Shown here in pieces: positions 13,859 to 22,982 of a DNA stretch of 64,000 nt. The stretch covers positions 1 through 64,000 of the forward strand of contig JAJFFW010000082.1 in the NCBI GenBank assembly GCA_021776435.1. Direction: 5' to 3'. The DNA comes from Parvularculaceae bacterium (GTDB lineage Bacteria; Pseudomonadota; Alphaproteobacteria; Caulobacterales; Parvularculaceae). The notes below the pieces were generated by a model that made no database searches, was not told the origin of the DNA, and saw only the letters and a list, made by a program, of their open reading frames with translations. Both the position numbers and the translations under genes were made by a program. Numbering within the stretch: position 1 is the stretch's first letter; the number at the start of each line of letters is the position of its first letter.

Positions 13859-16618
13859 TTACGCCGCGAGGCTGCGGATCACATAGTGCAAAATGCCGCC
13901 ATGACGGAAGTAGTCAAGTTCATCTGCAGTATCGATCCGTACAAGGAGCTCGAGGTCTTTCGTCTCGCCATTCGCGAAGGTGACCGTCGCCCTGGCGTTC
14001 TGGCGCGGTTCAATGGAATCGACGCCGTGAATGGTCACTTTCTCATCGCCAGTCAGACCCAGCGCCTTCCAACTGTCATCATCTTTGAACTGCAGCGGCA
14101 ATACACCCATGCCGATTAAATTCGAGCGATGAATGCGTTCAAAACTCTGGGCAATGACCGCCCTGACGCCAAGAAGAACGGTCCCCTTTGCCGCCCAATC
14201 GCGCGAAGACCCTGTGCCGTATTGCTCGCCCGCGAAAATAACAAGTGGTTTGCCCACCTCTTTGTATTTCATCGCCGCGTCATAGATCGCCATTTGCTCG
14301 CCGGTCGGCACATACTTCGTGACACCGCCTTCCGTACCAGGAAGCATCTGATTCTTGATGCGAATATTGGCGAAGGTGCCGCGCATCATAACGTCATGAT
14401 TACCACGCCGCGAACCGTAGGAATTAAAGTCGGATGCCGCCACCTGGTGCGCTTTGAGATATTCACCAGCAGGACCATCCGCCTTTATAGCGCCAGCAGG
14501 TGAAATGTGATCCGTAGTGATCGAATCCGCAAATAACGCCAATATACCGGCGCCTTCGATTGGCTGAACTGGAGCGGGCTTTCGTGACATGCCTTCGAAG
14601 TATGGTGGGTTCGCCACATAAGTGGAAGAAGGCCAGCTATACGTTTGGCCATCGCCGGAATCAATTGCTTGCCATTTTTCATCGCCCTTAAAGACGTCTG
14701 CGTAGCGGGTGGCGAACATCTCCGCTGTAACGAATTGGCGAACGACGTCGGCGATTTCGAGATTGGTCGGCCAGATGTCTTTCAGATAGACATCATGACC
14801 GTCCTTGCCCTTGCCGAGGGGCTCGCTCGTCAGATCCAGATGAAGCGAGCCAGCCAGCGCGTAAGCAACGACCAGCGGCGGCGACGCCAGATAATTGGCG
14901 CGGACATCCTGGCTGATGCGCCCCTCGAAATTGCGGTTACCGGATAGGACCGAACAGGCGACGAGATTGTTCTTGTTGATCGCATCGGAGATCGGCGCCG
15001 GCAGCGGGCCAGAATTGCCAATACAGGTCGTGCAGCCATAACCGACAAGATTGAAGCCGAGCGCGTCAAGGTCGTCCGACAGCCCGGCCTTGCCCAGATA
15101 GTCGGTGACAACCTGGCTGCCTGGGGCCAGCGACGTCTTGACCCAGGGCTTGACCTGCAGGCCAAGCTTGCGGGCTTTGCGCGCAACGAGGCCGGCCGCG
15201 ATCAGGACCGAGGGGTTCGATGTGTTCGTGCACGACGTAATCGCGGCGATCACGACAGACCCATCATGAATGGAATAGTCCGAGCCATTCACAGGGTAGC
15301 TCGGCACGCCATAATCGCCGTGTTCGGAGTTGGCCAGATTGGCGCCTTCATCTTCGAAGCGCGCTTCGCCGTTCGATGCTGGCGCTGTGTTCTCGGCAAC
15401 GGGGCCGCCCTTGATCTTGCCGATGTCTTTTTTGAATTGCGACGCAGCATTCTGCAAAAGAATACGGTCCTGCGGGCGCTTGGGTCCAGCGATCGAGGCA
15501 GTGACGGTAGAAAGATCAAGCGACAGAGTATCGGTGAAGATCGGGTCAGGCGTATTCTTGTCACGCCACATCCCTTGTTCTTTTGCATAGGCTTCGACTA
15601 ACGCAATGCGATCTTTGGTGCGGCCAGTGGCTTTCAGATACCGCAGGGTTTCCTCATCGATCGGGAAAAAGCCGCAAGTCGCGCCATATTCCGGCGCCAT
15701 ATTGGCGATCGTCGCCTGGTCTTCCAACGACAGATGGTCAAGGCCAGGCCCAAAAAATTCTACAAATTTCCCGACAACGCCTTTCTTACGCAGCATTTCA
15801 ACGATGATCAGAACGAGATCCGTCGCGGTCGACCCTTCCGGCAGCTTGCCGCTCAGTTTAAAGCCGATAACTTCAGGTATGAGCATTGAAACTGGCTGGC
15901 CCAGCATCGCGGCTTCCGCTTCAATGCCGCCGACACCCCAACCGAGAACCGCAAGCCCGTTGACCATTGTGGTGTGGCTGTCGGTGCCGACCAGCGTGTC
16001 AGGGTAAGCGTATGTCTCGCCGTCGCGGGTCGCCGTCCACACGGTTTGCGCGAGATATTCGAGATTGACCTGATGGCAGATGCCGGTGCCGGGCGGCACG
16101 ACGCGGAAATTGTCGAACGCGCCCTGACCCCATTTCAGGAATTCATAACGCTCACCATTGCGCTCATACTCTCGGTCGACATTTTTCTTGAAAGCGTCGG
16201 GACCGCCGAAATAATCCACCATCACCGAATGATCGATGACGAGGTCCACCGGGGCGAGTGGATTGATTTTTTCCGGGTCTTCGCCAAGCGCCTTCATCGC
16301 GTCGCGCATGGCCGCGAGGTCAACAACCGCCGGCACGCCGGTAAAGTCCTGCATCAAAACCCGCGCCGGCCGATACGCTATTTCGCGGCTTGTGCGGCCA
16401 GCCTTCAGCCAGTCGGCAAAAGCTTTAATGTCATCGACTGTAACTGAGCGCCCATCTTCAAACCGCAGCAGGTTTTCAAGTAACACTTTCAGGGAAAAGG
16501 GCAGGCGAGAGACGTCCCCCAGATGCGTTTCAGCCTCCTTCAAGCTGTAGATCGCATAGGTCTTGCCGCCGACGGCAAGACTCTTCTTGGTTTTGAGCGC
16601 ATCACGTCCTGGAATCAC
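13859..16618 (-). CDS. acnA: Aconitate hydratase A (919 aa)
   Basis: Iron-sulfur aconitase that interconverts citrate and isocitrate in the TCA cycle. Cluster ligands are the cysteine in SCTNTSNPS and the pair in GYGCTTCIGNSG; VGTDSHTTM, GQPVSMLIPEVIGF and the C-terminal GEQYGTGSSRDWAAKG and FERIHRSNLIGMGVLP swivel-domain segments are intact. I start at the GTG at 16618, preceded by CCGGAGA and giving VIPGRDALKTKKS, because the longer TTG start at 16669 adds residues unlike the family. The size is normal for AcnA/IRP-type aconitase. It is monocistronic, followed by palindromic repeats. Confidence 0.96.
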   Translation of the reverse strand: MIPGRDALKTKKSLAVGGKTYAIYSLKEAETHLGDVSRLPFSLKVLLENLLRFEDGRSVTVDDIKAFADWLKAGRTSREIAYRPARVLMQDFTGVPAVVDLAAMRDAMKALGEDPEKINPLAPVDLVIDHSVMVDYFGGPDAFKKNVDREYERNGERYEFLKWGQGAFDNFRVVPPGTGICHQVNLEYLAQTVWTATRDGETYAYPDTLVGTDSHTTMVNGLAVLGWGVGGIEAEAAMLGQPVSMLIPEVIGFKLSGKLPEGSTATDLVLIIVEMLRKKGVVGKFVEFFGPGLDHLSLEDQATIANMAPEYGATCGFFPIDEETLRYLKATGRTKDRIALVEAYAKEQGMWRDKNTPDPIFTDTLSLDLSTVTASIAGPKRPQDRILLQNAASQFKKDIGKIKGGPVAENTAPASNGEARFEDEGANLANSEHGDYGVPSYPVNGSDYSIHDGSVVIAAITSCTNTSNPSVLIAAGLVARKARKLGLQVKPWVKTSLAPGSQVVTDYLGKAGLSDDLDALGFNLVGYGCTTCIGNSGPLPAPISDAINKNNLVACSVLSGNRNFEGRISQDVRANYLASPPLVVAYALAGSLHLDLTSEPLGKGKDGHDVYLKDIWPTNLEIADVVRQFVTAEMFATRYADVFKGDEKWQAIDSGDGQTYSWPSSTYVANPPYFEGMSRKPAPVQPIEGAGILALFADSITTDHISPAGAIKADGPAGEYLKAHQVAASDFNSYGSRRGNHDVMMRGTFANIRIKNQMLPGTEGGVTKYVPTGEQMAIYDAAMKYKEVGKPLVIFAGEQYGTGSSRDWAAKGTVLLGVRAVIAQSFERIHRSNLIGMGVLPLQFKDDDSWKALGLTGDEKVTIHGVDSIEPRQNARATVTFANGETKDLELLVRIDTADELDYFRHGGILHYVIRSLAA

Positions 16619-16779
16619 GGGTCGTCTCCGGTTTGAAATGGTGAAAAATTCGTCGCCCTTATGAACCAAGCGCGCCGCGCACGCAATTCACAGTCCTGCG
16701 CGGCCTGTCGCCCATTGCCATGAAGTATGTTATCCGGGCATGAAAGAGGCTGGTGAGGATCAAAAGGAGTCGGATCCAC

Positions 16780-17298
16780 ATGCTGCGACATGTGCTTACA
16801 ATCATACTAACGTCTAGTCTCGCCGCCACGGCGCTCTTCCCCTTATCGGCCATAGCGGAAGAACCGACCGCGGTCGCCACTTATCGGGACTGGAGTGTTT
16901 TCGTGCGCGATATTAGCGGTGACCGAATCTGTTTCGCCGCCACCGAAGCCAAGGATAAGTCACCGAAATCAGCCAATCACGGCGACGTCTTTTTTCTGGT
17001 CGCCTCATGGAGATCAGGGGCGGCAAAAAATCAACCCAGCTTGATGACGGGTTATGCTCTCAAAGACGCGCCCGAGCCCGCTGTTCGCATCGGCTCGGAC
17101 AAGTGGGAAATGTATATATCGGAAAACGAGGCCTTCATCGAAAGCGCGAGTGACGAGGAGCGGCTGATCAAGGCAATGCGTCGTGGCTCCGATATGCGGA
17201 TTTCCGCCATGTCTGCGCGCGGGACCGCCACAAGCTATATAATCTCCCTACTTGGCATATCCGCAGCCCTCGACCGGATCGAGAAAGACTGCCGATAG
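16780..17298 (+). CDS. Invasion-associated locus B (IalB) family exported protein (172 aa)
   Basis: Periplasmic protein of the IalB family, common in alphaproteobacteria. The ATG at 16780 is preceded by AAAAGGAG; an upstream GTG at 16753 lacks a ribosome site. Residues 1-27 form a signal peptide ending SAIAEE. The mature part has the family layout: YRDWSVFVRD, a cysteine in RICFAA, beta strands such as DVFFLVASWRSG, and a C-terminal cysteine in EKDCR that could pair with the first. Function is not known beyond association with host invasion in Bartonella; here a general periplasmic role is more likely. Confidence 0.82.
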   Translation: MLRHVLTIILTSSLAATALFPLSAIAEEPTAVATYRDWSVFVRDISGDRICFAATEAKDKSPKSANHGDVFFLVASWRSGAAKNQPSLMTGYALKDAPEPAVRIGSDKWEMYISENEAFIESASDEERLIKAMRRGSDMRISAMSARGTATSYIISLLGISAALDRIEKDCR

Positions 17299-17319
17299 AG
17301 CGCGACGATCTTTCTTTAT

Positions 17320-17679
17320 CTAAGGCAAATCGTAAGAGCAGGATTCTCCGATCGACGGGCGCGCAACCCTGACCTGACGCAGTCCTGAAAACCGCGCGCT
17401 TAACCGATGAGCCACCCATCGACATATATTTTCAAGCGTTGGTCTCTCTAATCCTTTGACTTCATTGAGAAGCCTGTGGTCGAGCGCCTCATGAATCTCG
17501 TCGAGCGCCTCGGCGATATCCGCAAAATCAGTGACCCAACCGGTGATCGGGTCAGGCTCGCCTTCGATCGCCACTTCCAAGGTGAAAGAATGGCCATGAA
17601 GGCGCGCATAGGGACGCGCTTCAGGGTCGTGATCCAGAAAATGCGCGGCGTCGAAATGGATCGACTTTACGATGCGCAT
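17320..17679 (-). CDS. queD: 6-carboxytetrahydropterin synthase QueD (119 aa)
   Basis: Converts 7,8-dihydroneopterin triphosphate to 6-carboxytetrahydropterin, an early step toward the queuosine precursor preQ0. The zinc-binding histidines appear in FDAAHFL and LHGHSF; GWVTDFADIAEAL and LDHRLLNE follow, with the terminal PTLENICRWVAHRL and RPSIGESCSYDL segment typical of QueD. The ATG at 17679 follows AAAGGAG, fixing the start against a longer frame to 17715. It is the third gene of queC-queE-queD, 45 bases after queE. Confidence 0.94.
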   Translation of the reverse strand: MRIVKSIHFDAAHFLDHDPEARPYARLHGHSFTLEVAIEGEPDPITGWVTDFADIAEALDEIHEALDHRLLNEVKGLERPTLENICRWVAHRLSARFSGLRQVRVARPSIGESCSYDLP

Positions 17680-17724
17680 TATAAACTCCTTTACAAACCG
17701 GCCCGAAAATCCCACCGCCAGTTT

Positions 17725-18372
17725 CTAAGGAATGCCTATCAACTTGTGGGTTTGAAGGCTCAAACGCCAGCGCGGATGGGTTTTACAATACTCGACGGCG
17801 GCCGCTGTATGGCCCGAAAGCTCGGGTCCGTCCATAGGCTGTAGAAAGAAGTGGTTGAAATTGAGGGATTCAAATGTTTCAGGCGGCGCATTCTGCTGAG
17901 GGTAGACAAGCTTCAGCTCATCCCCGGACCGTTGTTCAAGTGGAGCTTGTCCCTTGGGGCTCACACAAACCCAATCGAGCCCTGTAGGCGCGGCAATCGT
18001 ACCATTGGTTTCGACCCCGACCTCAAAGCCGGCAAGGTGGAAAGCATCTAGAAGCGCTTCATCAAGCTGCAGAAGGGGCTCTCCTCCCGTGCAGACAACA
18101 TAGGGGCGCACGCCTGGAGAAGTTGGGCGTCCTGGCCAACATCTGGCGACTGCTTCGGCGAGCGCATCGGCAGATACGTATTTGCCCCCGAGCACGCCAT
18201 CAGTCCCAACAAAATCGGTATCACAAAAAGTACACACCGCACTTTGTCGGTCACGCTCAAGACCCGACCAAAGATTACAACCAGCAAACCGCAGGAATAT
18301 CGCCGGACGGCCCGTATGAGCGCCCTCGCCCTGAAGGGTATAATATAATTCCTTTACAGAATAAGTTATCAT
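17725..18372 (-). CDS. queE: 7-carboxy-7-deazaguanine synthase QueE, radical SAM (215 aa)
   Basis: Radical SAM enzyme that contracts 6-carboxytetrahydropterin to 7-carboxy-7-deazaguanine. The cluster motif is the wide-spaced QueE form: cysteine in FAGCNLW, then 14 residues later [27 protein letters not shown] precedes it and [13 protein letters not shown] is the SAM-binding GGEP motif. The start ATG at 18372 overlaps the queC stop as ATGA, so translation is coupled. The C-terminal LQPMDGPE and [14 protein letters not shown] are typical of the family. Confidence 0.96.
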   Translation of the reverse strand: MITYSVKELYYTLQGEGAHTGRPAIFLRFAGCNLWSGLERDRQSAVCTFCDTDFVGTDGVLGGKYVSADALAEAVARCWPGRPTSPGVRPYVVCTGGEPLLQLDEALLDAFHLAGFEVGVETNGTIAAPTGLDWVCVSPKGQAPLEQRSGDELKLVYPQQNAPPETFESLNFNHFFLQPMDGPELSGHTAAAVEYCKTHPRWRLSLQTHKLIGIP

Positions 18373-19088
18373 GTTTCGCTAAGACCTTGACGGTATTCCG
18401 CCCACCCCTTCTCTCGTAAGGCGCACGCTGGACAGTCGCCGCAACCATACCCCCAAGGGTGTCGTGTCGCCCGAACGCCACGATAGCAAGTGTGGCTGTG
18501 CTCGTTGATAATTTCAACGAGACGCCGGCCGCCTAGCTTTTCCGCAAGGCTCCAACTCTGAGCTTTGGTCATGTGCATTAACGGCGCTTCAAATCGAAAA
18601 TCCGCATCCATGCCCAAGCTTAACGCATGGATCTGTGCGGTGAGCGCAGCTTCACGACAATCCGGATAACCGGAATAATCCGTCTCACACATACCGCCGA
18701 CCAATACGCCCGCGCCGCAACGATAAGCGAGAGCGCCGGCGAAGACGAGAAATGCGAGATTGCGGCCAGGCACGAAGGTATTGGGAAGCCCATCTTCAGC
18801 CTCAGCAATCTCCCCGAGACTTGTCATCGCGCTTTCGCTCAAACGGCCAAACCCTGCAAGGTCACAGAGCGTGTCTGGTCCCAGCTTCACCGCCCAATGA
18901 GGAAAGGCATTCAGTAACTCCGTGCGCACTATCGAACGGGCGCCGAGTTCAACCGCATGGCGCTGGCCATAATCGAATCCTAGGGTTTCGACAGCCGGAA
19001 AACGGTCTAGCGCCCAGGCCAGGGCGATAGAGGAATCCTGTCCGCCGGAAAAAATTACCAGGGCTTTATTCGGATCAAGCGTTCGCAT
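18369..19088 (-). CDS. queC: 7-cyano-7-deazaguanine synthase QueC (239 aa)
   Basis: ATP-dependent enzyme converting 7-carboxy-7-deazaguanine to preQ0. The PP-loop [14 protein letters not shown] lies near residue 14, FDYGQRH follows, and [10 protein letters not shown] and [14 protein letters not shown] are family signatures. The C-terminal zinc site has cysteines in TCYRGV, GCGDC and PACA. First gene of the que operon; its stop overlaps the queE start. No tRNA-guanine transglycosylase gene is nearby and no preQ1 riboswitch is evident in the short leader. Confidence 0.96.
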   Translation of the reverse strand: MRTLDPNKALVIFSGGQDSSIALAWALDRFPAVETLGFDYGQRHAVELGARSIVRTELLNAFPHWAVKLGPDTLCDLAGFGRLSESAMTSLGEIAEAEDGLPNTFVPGRNLAFLVFAGALAYRCGAGVLVGGMCETDYSGYPDCREAALTAQIHALSLGMDADFRFEAPLMHMTKAQSWSLAEKLGGRRLVEIINEHSHTCYRGVRATRHPWGYGCGDCPACALREKGWAEYRQGLSET

Positions 19089-19173
19089 CTGTTATACTCA
19101 CTTCTATCATACAATACCCAGCGCCGCCCTCTCCACTTGAGCGGATGTAACCGTGTGCAGAAAACAGCGCAAT

Positions 19174-19506
19174 ATGACAGAAGTAGACATAAAAATTCTC
19201 TATGTGACCGTCCCCGATGCCGAAACAGCAGAGCGGATCGGCCGAGCATTAATCGAGGATCGTCTTGCGGCCTGCGTGAATATTCTCCCTGGAATGCGAT
19301 CGCTCTATCGATGGCGCGACGCTATTGAAACGTGTGAAGAAACCGTCCTCATCGTCAAAACAACAAAACCCTCGGTGAACGAGGCTCGCAAGCGTATTAT
19401 CTCTTTGCACCCTCACGAAATACCCTGTGTTATTGTCTTTCCAGTTGATCGAGAGAGCTCACACTCCGCTTATCTCGATTGGCTCATACAGGAAACATCT
19501 TCGTGA
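19174..19506 (+). CDS. cutA: Divalent-cation tolerance protein CutA (110 aa)
   Basis: Small trimeric ferredoxin-like-fold protein, originally linked to copper tolerance and of debated function. Recognised by ILYVTVPDAETAERIGRALI, LAACVNILPGMRSLYRWRD and EETVLIVKTTKP, followed by LHPHEIPCVIVFPV. I use the ATG at 19174; a GTG at 19153 would add seven residues and neither has a strong ribosome site. Divergent from queC and followed by msrA on the same strand after 78 bases, a loosely stress-related pair. Confidence 0.93.
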   Translation: MTEVDIKILYVTVPDAETAERIGRALIEDRLAACVNILPGMRSLYRWRDAIETCEETVLIVKTTKPSVNEARKRIISLHPHEIPCVIVFPVDRESSHSAYLDWLIQETSS

Positions 19507-19584
19507 TAGTGGTTGAAAGTTCCGTACTCCATTTCCTATGTGTATTCGTCGTTAGAAAGCAGAAACCTATTCAATGAGGAAGAG

Positions 19585-20070
19585 ATGACAGAGATTGCTA
19601 CTTTTGCCGCCGGTTGTTTCTGGGGGGTCGAGCAAGCCTTTCGCGACGTCGACGGTGTCATAAAAACAGAGGTCGGCTATACTGGCGGCGCGAAAGCCGG
19701 CCCAAGTTATGAGGATGTGTGTGGCGGGACTACCGGTCATGCGGAAGCGGTGCGTGTTACTTTTGATCCTTCAAAAATAAGCTATGATGACCTTGTCGCG
19801 CTCTTTTGGACGATCCACGACCCAACCGTGCTGAATCGCCAGGGCCCCGATGTTGGCGCCCAGTATCGCTCCGTTATTTTTTACCATTCTGAAGCGCAGG
19901 CCAAAGCTGCTGAAAACGCCCGCAGTGAAGAAGACAGCCGCGGCCATCATCCGGGGCCAATCGTTACGATAATCGAAGCCCTCAAAGAGTGGTGGCCAGC
20001 AGAAGACTACCACCAACACTATTTTGAAAAACGTGGAGGCGGCGTCTGTGCGGTTTCAACGAAAAAGTAA
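19585..20070 (+). CDS. msrA: Peptide-methionine (S)-S-oxide reductase MsrA (161 aa)
   Basis: Repairs S-isomers of methionine sulfoxide in proteins. The catalytic cysteine is in AAGCFWGVEQAF near the N-terminus; GYTGGAKAGPSYEDVCGGTT, HAEAVRVTFDP, FWTIHDPT and QGPDVGAQYRSVIFYHS are all family signatures. The start at 19585 follows GAGGAAG; the ORF extends upstream to 19513 without a ribosome site. The late AEDYHQHYFEK segment is intact. A candidate structured RNA begins about 60 bases after the stop. Confidence 0.95.
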   Translation: MTEIATFAAGCFWGVEQAFRDVDGVIKTEVGYTGGAKAGPSYEDVCGGTTGHAEAVRVTFDPSKISYDDLVALFWTIHDPTVLNRQGPDVGAQYRSVIFYHSEAQAKAAENARSEEDSRGHHPGPIVTIIEALKEWWPAEDYHQHYFEKRGGGVCAVSTKK

Positions 20071-20130
20071 TCTGTCATTCACTATAAATTTCTGAGAGAT
20101 GAAACCTTCTGTTAATATTATGCACGTATA

Positions 20131-20313
20131 GGTTGTGTTGTTGTGGTGACGGTATCGCCCCCAGAATCCGGGTTCCTGCCCCTCACCAATGCCAGCCCCG
20201 GTAGCCGACGCCGCAACCAAAAACGTCTAACGCTTTGACCCTCCCCTCAGCGTTAGAACAAATTAACGCCGCGGGTATTTGTTTCGTAGTCTCATCAGCC
20301 CGCGGCGTTTTTT
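20131..20313 (+). ncRNA. Candidate small RNA with C-rich hairpin loops and intrinsic terminator (about 180 nt)
   Basis: Between convergent msrA and the 20295 hydrolase gene lies a transcript-like unit without an ORF. A TATTAT box at 20116-20121 precedes GGTTGTG (20131-20137), which pairs with CGCAACC (20212-20218) to enclose a folded domain containing TGGTGA/TCACCA pairing and the unpaired-looking TGCCCC. A second hairpin has arms TCTAACGC and GCGTTAGA (20226-20253) with a loop bearing CCCTCCCC. The unit ends in an 11-base-pair terminator and T run. C-rich loops able to pair with Shine-Dalgarno sequences are typical of regulatory RNAs. I do not recognise it as 6S, SRP or tmRNA. Confidence 0.5.
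20265..20313 (+). terminator. Strong rho-independent terminator
   Basis: AACGCCGCGGG at 20265-20275 and CCCGCGGCGTT at 20299-20309 form a perfect 11-base-pair stem around a 23-base loop, running into TTTTTT at 20308-20313. The right arm overlaps the last codons of the convergent hydrolase gene. It would end either msrA transcription or the candidate small RNA just upstream. Confidence 0.8.
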
Positions 20314-21242
20314 GATCCAGCTTTTCGCACTCTGACCCAATCCGCGACATCGCGCCAAACGACTTCAGCCTTGAGGTCGCGAAACAATAGATGCCATCCA
20401 TCCGGATAAGCCCGCGCATCAACCTCCCCTTTGATGCGCCGCTGAGTGGCTTGCATCGCTTCTAAGGGGATAATCTCATCTCGCTGGCCGTAGATGAATA
20501 AGATATCTCCCGACACATTCTCTGCGTCTTCATAGGCCTCTCCCATGAGCCGCACGACACCAAGAATGGCGTCCATTCGTGTCGGTTTAATCACATGGGG
20601 ATCATCAAGCATCGCCCTCAGCACTGGAATATTGTCCGTCGATTGCCGATGGGTGCGTTTTCCGGTCAGTGTTTTTCCCGGCGTAACACGCGCTGCAAGA
20701 TTAAGAGTGAAGCGGTAGAACGGCGACATTTGTCGCCCTCCCCACACCCCGGGACTGGCCAAAATAAGGCCGTCCGCATCTAGCGGAGCTTCTGCGGCCG
20801 TCACCATGACAACCGCCGCTCCCATAGAGTGGCCAAGAACGAAAACGGGAATATCGGGATGTTTCTCGTGAGCAGCAGCAACCGCCGCACGCAAGTCGGC
20901 TTTCATCGCTCCCTCACCTGGCCAGCGACCAAAACCCGGAGAGCGCCCAAAGCCACGCTGATCATAGGCATAGGTGGTGATGTCAGCGTTTTCAGCCCAC
21001 CATTTGCCCGCCATAGAGAAGGCGTTGGCGTAATCATTCATGCCATGTACGGCGATGATAACAGCGCGGGGGGTTTCGGCGCGCCAAACATCAAACCCCA
21101 GATGCGCGCCGTCAACGCTGACAAGTACGTCATTTTCAAACTCAGCTTCGCCCGTGATCGCTGGCGGCGGCGGGAACGTTACGCAGCCAGATGTCAGCAT
21201 AATTACGAGTGCAAGACTGGCAAGCTTATGAATTCGCCTCAT
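20295..21242 (-). CDS. Alpha/beta hydrolase lipoprotein, monoacylglycerol-lipase-like (315 aa)
   Basis: Membrane-anchored serine hydrolase. The N-terminus is a lipoprotein signal with lipobox LTSGC at about residues 16-20. The hydrolase-4 fold follows: VIIAVHGMNDYANAF (oxyanion region), YDQRGFGRSPG, the nucleophile elbow VLGHSMGAA, an acid in YGQRDEIIP and the catalytic histidine in DGWHLLFRD. These features match monoacylglycerol lipase or lysophospholipase-type enzymes; the substrate is unknown. The ATG at 21242 lacks a strong ribosome site. The 3' end carries one arm of the terminator at 20265-20313. Confidence 0.87.
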   Translation of the reverse strand: MRRIHKLASLALVIMLTSGCVTFPPPPAITGEAEFENDVLVSVDGAHLGFDVWRAETPRAVIIAVHGMNDYANAFSMAGKWWAENADITTYAYDQRGFGRSPGFGRWPGEGAMKADLRAAVAAAHEKHPDIPVFVLGHSMGAAVVMVTAAEAPLDADGLILASPGVWGGRQMSPFYRFTLNLAARVTPGKTLTGKRTHRQSTDNIPVLRAMLDDPHVIKPTRMDAILGVVRLMGEAYEDAENVSGDILFIYGQRDEIIPLEAMQATQRRIKGEVDARAYPDGWHLLFRDLKAEVVWRDVADWVRVRKAGSKNAAG

Positions 21243-21293
21243 GTCTTTAAACCGTGGATTTTGTTCGTGGGCGTCTGTATTATTCCTGAGATT

Positions 21294-21806
21294 CTATTCC
21301 TTGTTAACCTCCGTGGCGAAATCTAAAACCCCGCTCTCAGGCGCGACGGTATAAGTCGCACGCTCCAGCTTGGCGAGCAACTTGTCGAAACTTTCCCGCT
21401 CCTCCAAAGACAGCGCTGATAGCAGTTTCTTTTCAAAGCTGAGCGCCAATACAGCAACGCGTTCAAAAACAGCCCTGCCCGATACTGACAATGACAGAGA
21501 AGAAACGCGGCGATCTTTGGGGTCCGTGACACGACAAACAAGTCCCTTAACTTCCAGACTCGTCGTCGCACGGCTCACCGCCATTTTGTCCATAGGCGTA
21601 TTGGCGACGACGTCGCGCGCAGCAATCGCATCCGCCTGACTGATTGTCGCCAGAACACGCCATTCAGGAATAGTTAAACCCTCGCCGGCATAAGCACGCG
21701 AAAGACATCGACTGAGTTCATGCCCCATCGCGACAATGCGATAAGGCGCGAATCGCGAGAGCACGAATTCATTAACGTGGAATGATGGGCCGCAATTCTC
21801 GCTCAA
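21294..21806 (-). CDS. MarR family transcriptional regulator (170 aa)
   Basis: Winged-helix regulator: LTIPEWRVLATISQADAIAA leads into the recognition region and KMAVSRATTSLEVKGLVCR, with wing VTDPKDRRVSSLSLSVSGR. The start is a TTG at 21806, supported by GGAGGAGAG five bases before it, and it overlaps the hppD stop, so the two genes are translationally coupled. Its likely target is the perfect palindrome at 22919-22932 between hppD and maiA. The context suggests control of tyrosine/homogentisate degradation by a pathway intermediate. Confidence 0.9.
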   Translation of the reverse strand: MSENCGPSFHVNEFVLSRFAPYRIVAMGHELSRCLSRAYAGEGLTIPEWRVLATISQADAIAARDVVANTPMDKMAVSRATTSLEVKGLVCRVTDPKDRRVSSLSLSVSGRAVFERVAVLALSFEKKLLSALSLEERESFDKLLAKLERATYTVAPESGVLDFATEVNKE

Positions 21807-22870
21807 GCGCTCTCCTCCAATACGCCGCGGCGAATCTGATCAAGTTCGATCGACTCAAACAACGCCTTAAAATTACCTTCACCGAACCCCTCATTGCCTT
21901 TCCTTTGAATGACTTCGAAAAAGATTGGCCCGATAGCGTCCTGAGTGAAGATCTGTAAAAGCAACCCCTGCCCTTGCGTCGGGGCGCCGTCGATCAAGAT
22001 GCGGTTCCTTTGCAACCGTGGCAGATCTTCGCCGTGCTCTCCAACACGTTCGTTGGTTTGCTCGTAATAGGTATCCGGTGAATCTTGAAAAAGCACACCG
22101 CGCTCGCGTAATTTTTCAACCGTTGTGTAAATGTCATCCGTACCAAGTGCGATATGCTGAATGCCTTCGCCGTTATAACGCGTTAAGAATTCCTCTATTT
22201 GTGATTTATCGTCTCGGCTCTCATTGAGAGGAATACGGATTTTTCCACACGGACTGGTCATTGCCTTAGAAACCAACCCTGTCAGTTTTCCTTCAATATC
22301 AAAATACCTGATTTCACGGAAATTGAAGATGTCTTCATAATACGACGCCCACTTGTTCATATTACCGCGTATAAGATTATGTGTGAGGTGATCAATATAG
22401 GTCATCCCCACATCGTTCTTGGCGGTGTCAGCGCCTTCAATCGGCTCGAAGTCGACGTCATAGATATTCTTGGCGCCATACCGATCGACGAAATAAACGA
22501 GGATGCCGCCGATCCCTTCGATGGCCGGAATATTCAGTTCCATTGGGCCGGTTTTCGGTTCGACCGCCGTCGCCCCGCGCTTGATCGCTTCCCGGAATGC
22601 ACGGGCGGCGTCTTTCACACGAAAAGCCATGGCGTTGGCGCCAGCCCCGTGCACATCCCGAAACCCGCTTGGCTGACCATTATGTTCGCGATTCAAGATG
22701 AAATTGATATCGCCCTGCCGGTAATGAATGACGTCTTTAGAACGATGGCGCCCAACGGCTGTAAATCCGAGCAATTCAAACAGGCGCCCAAGCGCTGCCG
22801 GGTCAGGCCCCGTATATTCGACAAACTCAAAACCATCGGTTCCGATCGGGTTTTTGAAAAGGTCGGCCAT
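21803..22870 (-). CDS. hppD: 4-hydroxyphenylpyruvate dioxygenase (355 aa)
   Basis: Non-haem iron dioxygenase converting 4-hydroxyphenylpyruvate to homogentisate in tyrosine catabolism. Two VOC-type repeats are seen; the iron ligands are the histidine in YIDHLTHNL, that in GIQHIALGTDD and the glutamate in FFEVIQRKG. QNEGFGEGNFKALFE-like C-terminal residues (RKGNEGFGEGNFKALFESIE) close the active site in the family. The ATG at 22870 follows CAGGAG. The first gene of the minus-strand unit with the MarR regulator, and divergent from maiA, which acts later in the same pathway. Homogentisate dioxygenase and fumarylacetoacetase are not in the window. Confidence 0.96.
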   Translation of the reverse strand: MADLFKNPIGTDGFEFVEYTGPDPAALGRLFELLGFTAVGRHRSKDVIHYRQGDINFILNREHNGQPSGFRDVHGAGANAMAFRVKDAARAFREAIKRGATAVEPKTGPMELNIPAIEGIGGILVYFVDRYGAKNIYDVDFEPIEGADTAKNDVGMTYIDHLTHNLIRGNMNKWASYYEDIFNFREIRYFDIEGKLTGLVSKAMTSPCGKIRIPLNESRDDKSQIEEFLTRYNGEGIQHIALGTDDIYTTVEKLRERGVLFQDSPDTYYEQTNERVGEHGEDLPRLQRNRILIDGAPTQGQGLLLQIFTQDAIGPIFFEVIQRKGNEGFGEGNFKALFESIELDQIRRGVLEESA

Positions 22871-22918
22871 GGCGTGCTCCTGAGATTGATGTATTTTGGT
22901 GAAGGTAGCTCACCTTTG

Positions 22919-22932
22919 GTAACATATGTTAC
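22919..22932. promoter_or_regulatory. Perfect palindrome, candidate MarR operator between hppD and maiA
   Basis: GTAACATATGTTAC is a perfect 14-base palindrome centred in the 112-base divergent gap, about 50 bases from each start codon. MarR dimers bind such sites, and the regulator gene is the second gene of the hppD unit. A second weaker dyad, GGTGA-aggtagc-TCACC, lies just to the left at 22899-22915. Confidence 0.65.
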
Positions 22933-22982
22933 TAATGGCTCGCAACTATTCCATTCCGCATCGCACCGGTAGGAGCAAGCTT

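Noticed and set aside
15974-16447. Long plus-strand frame antisense to acnA
   Set aside because: Shadow of conserved aconitase codons; no independent evidence of expression.
20131-20220. SRP (4.5S) RNA or tmRNA fragment
   Set aside because: The conserved SRP tetraloop core and tmRNA tag or acceptor features are absent; kept only as an unclassified small-RNA candidate.
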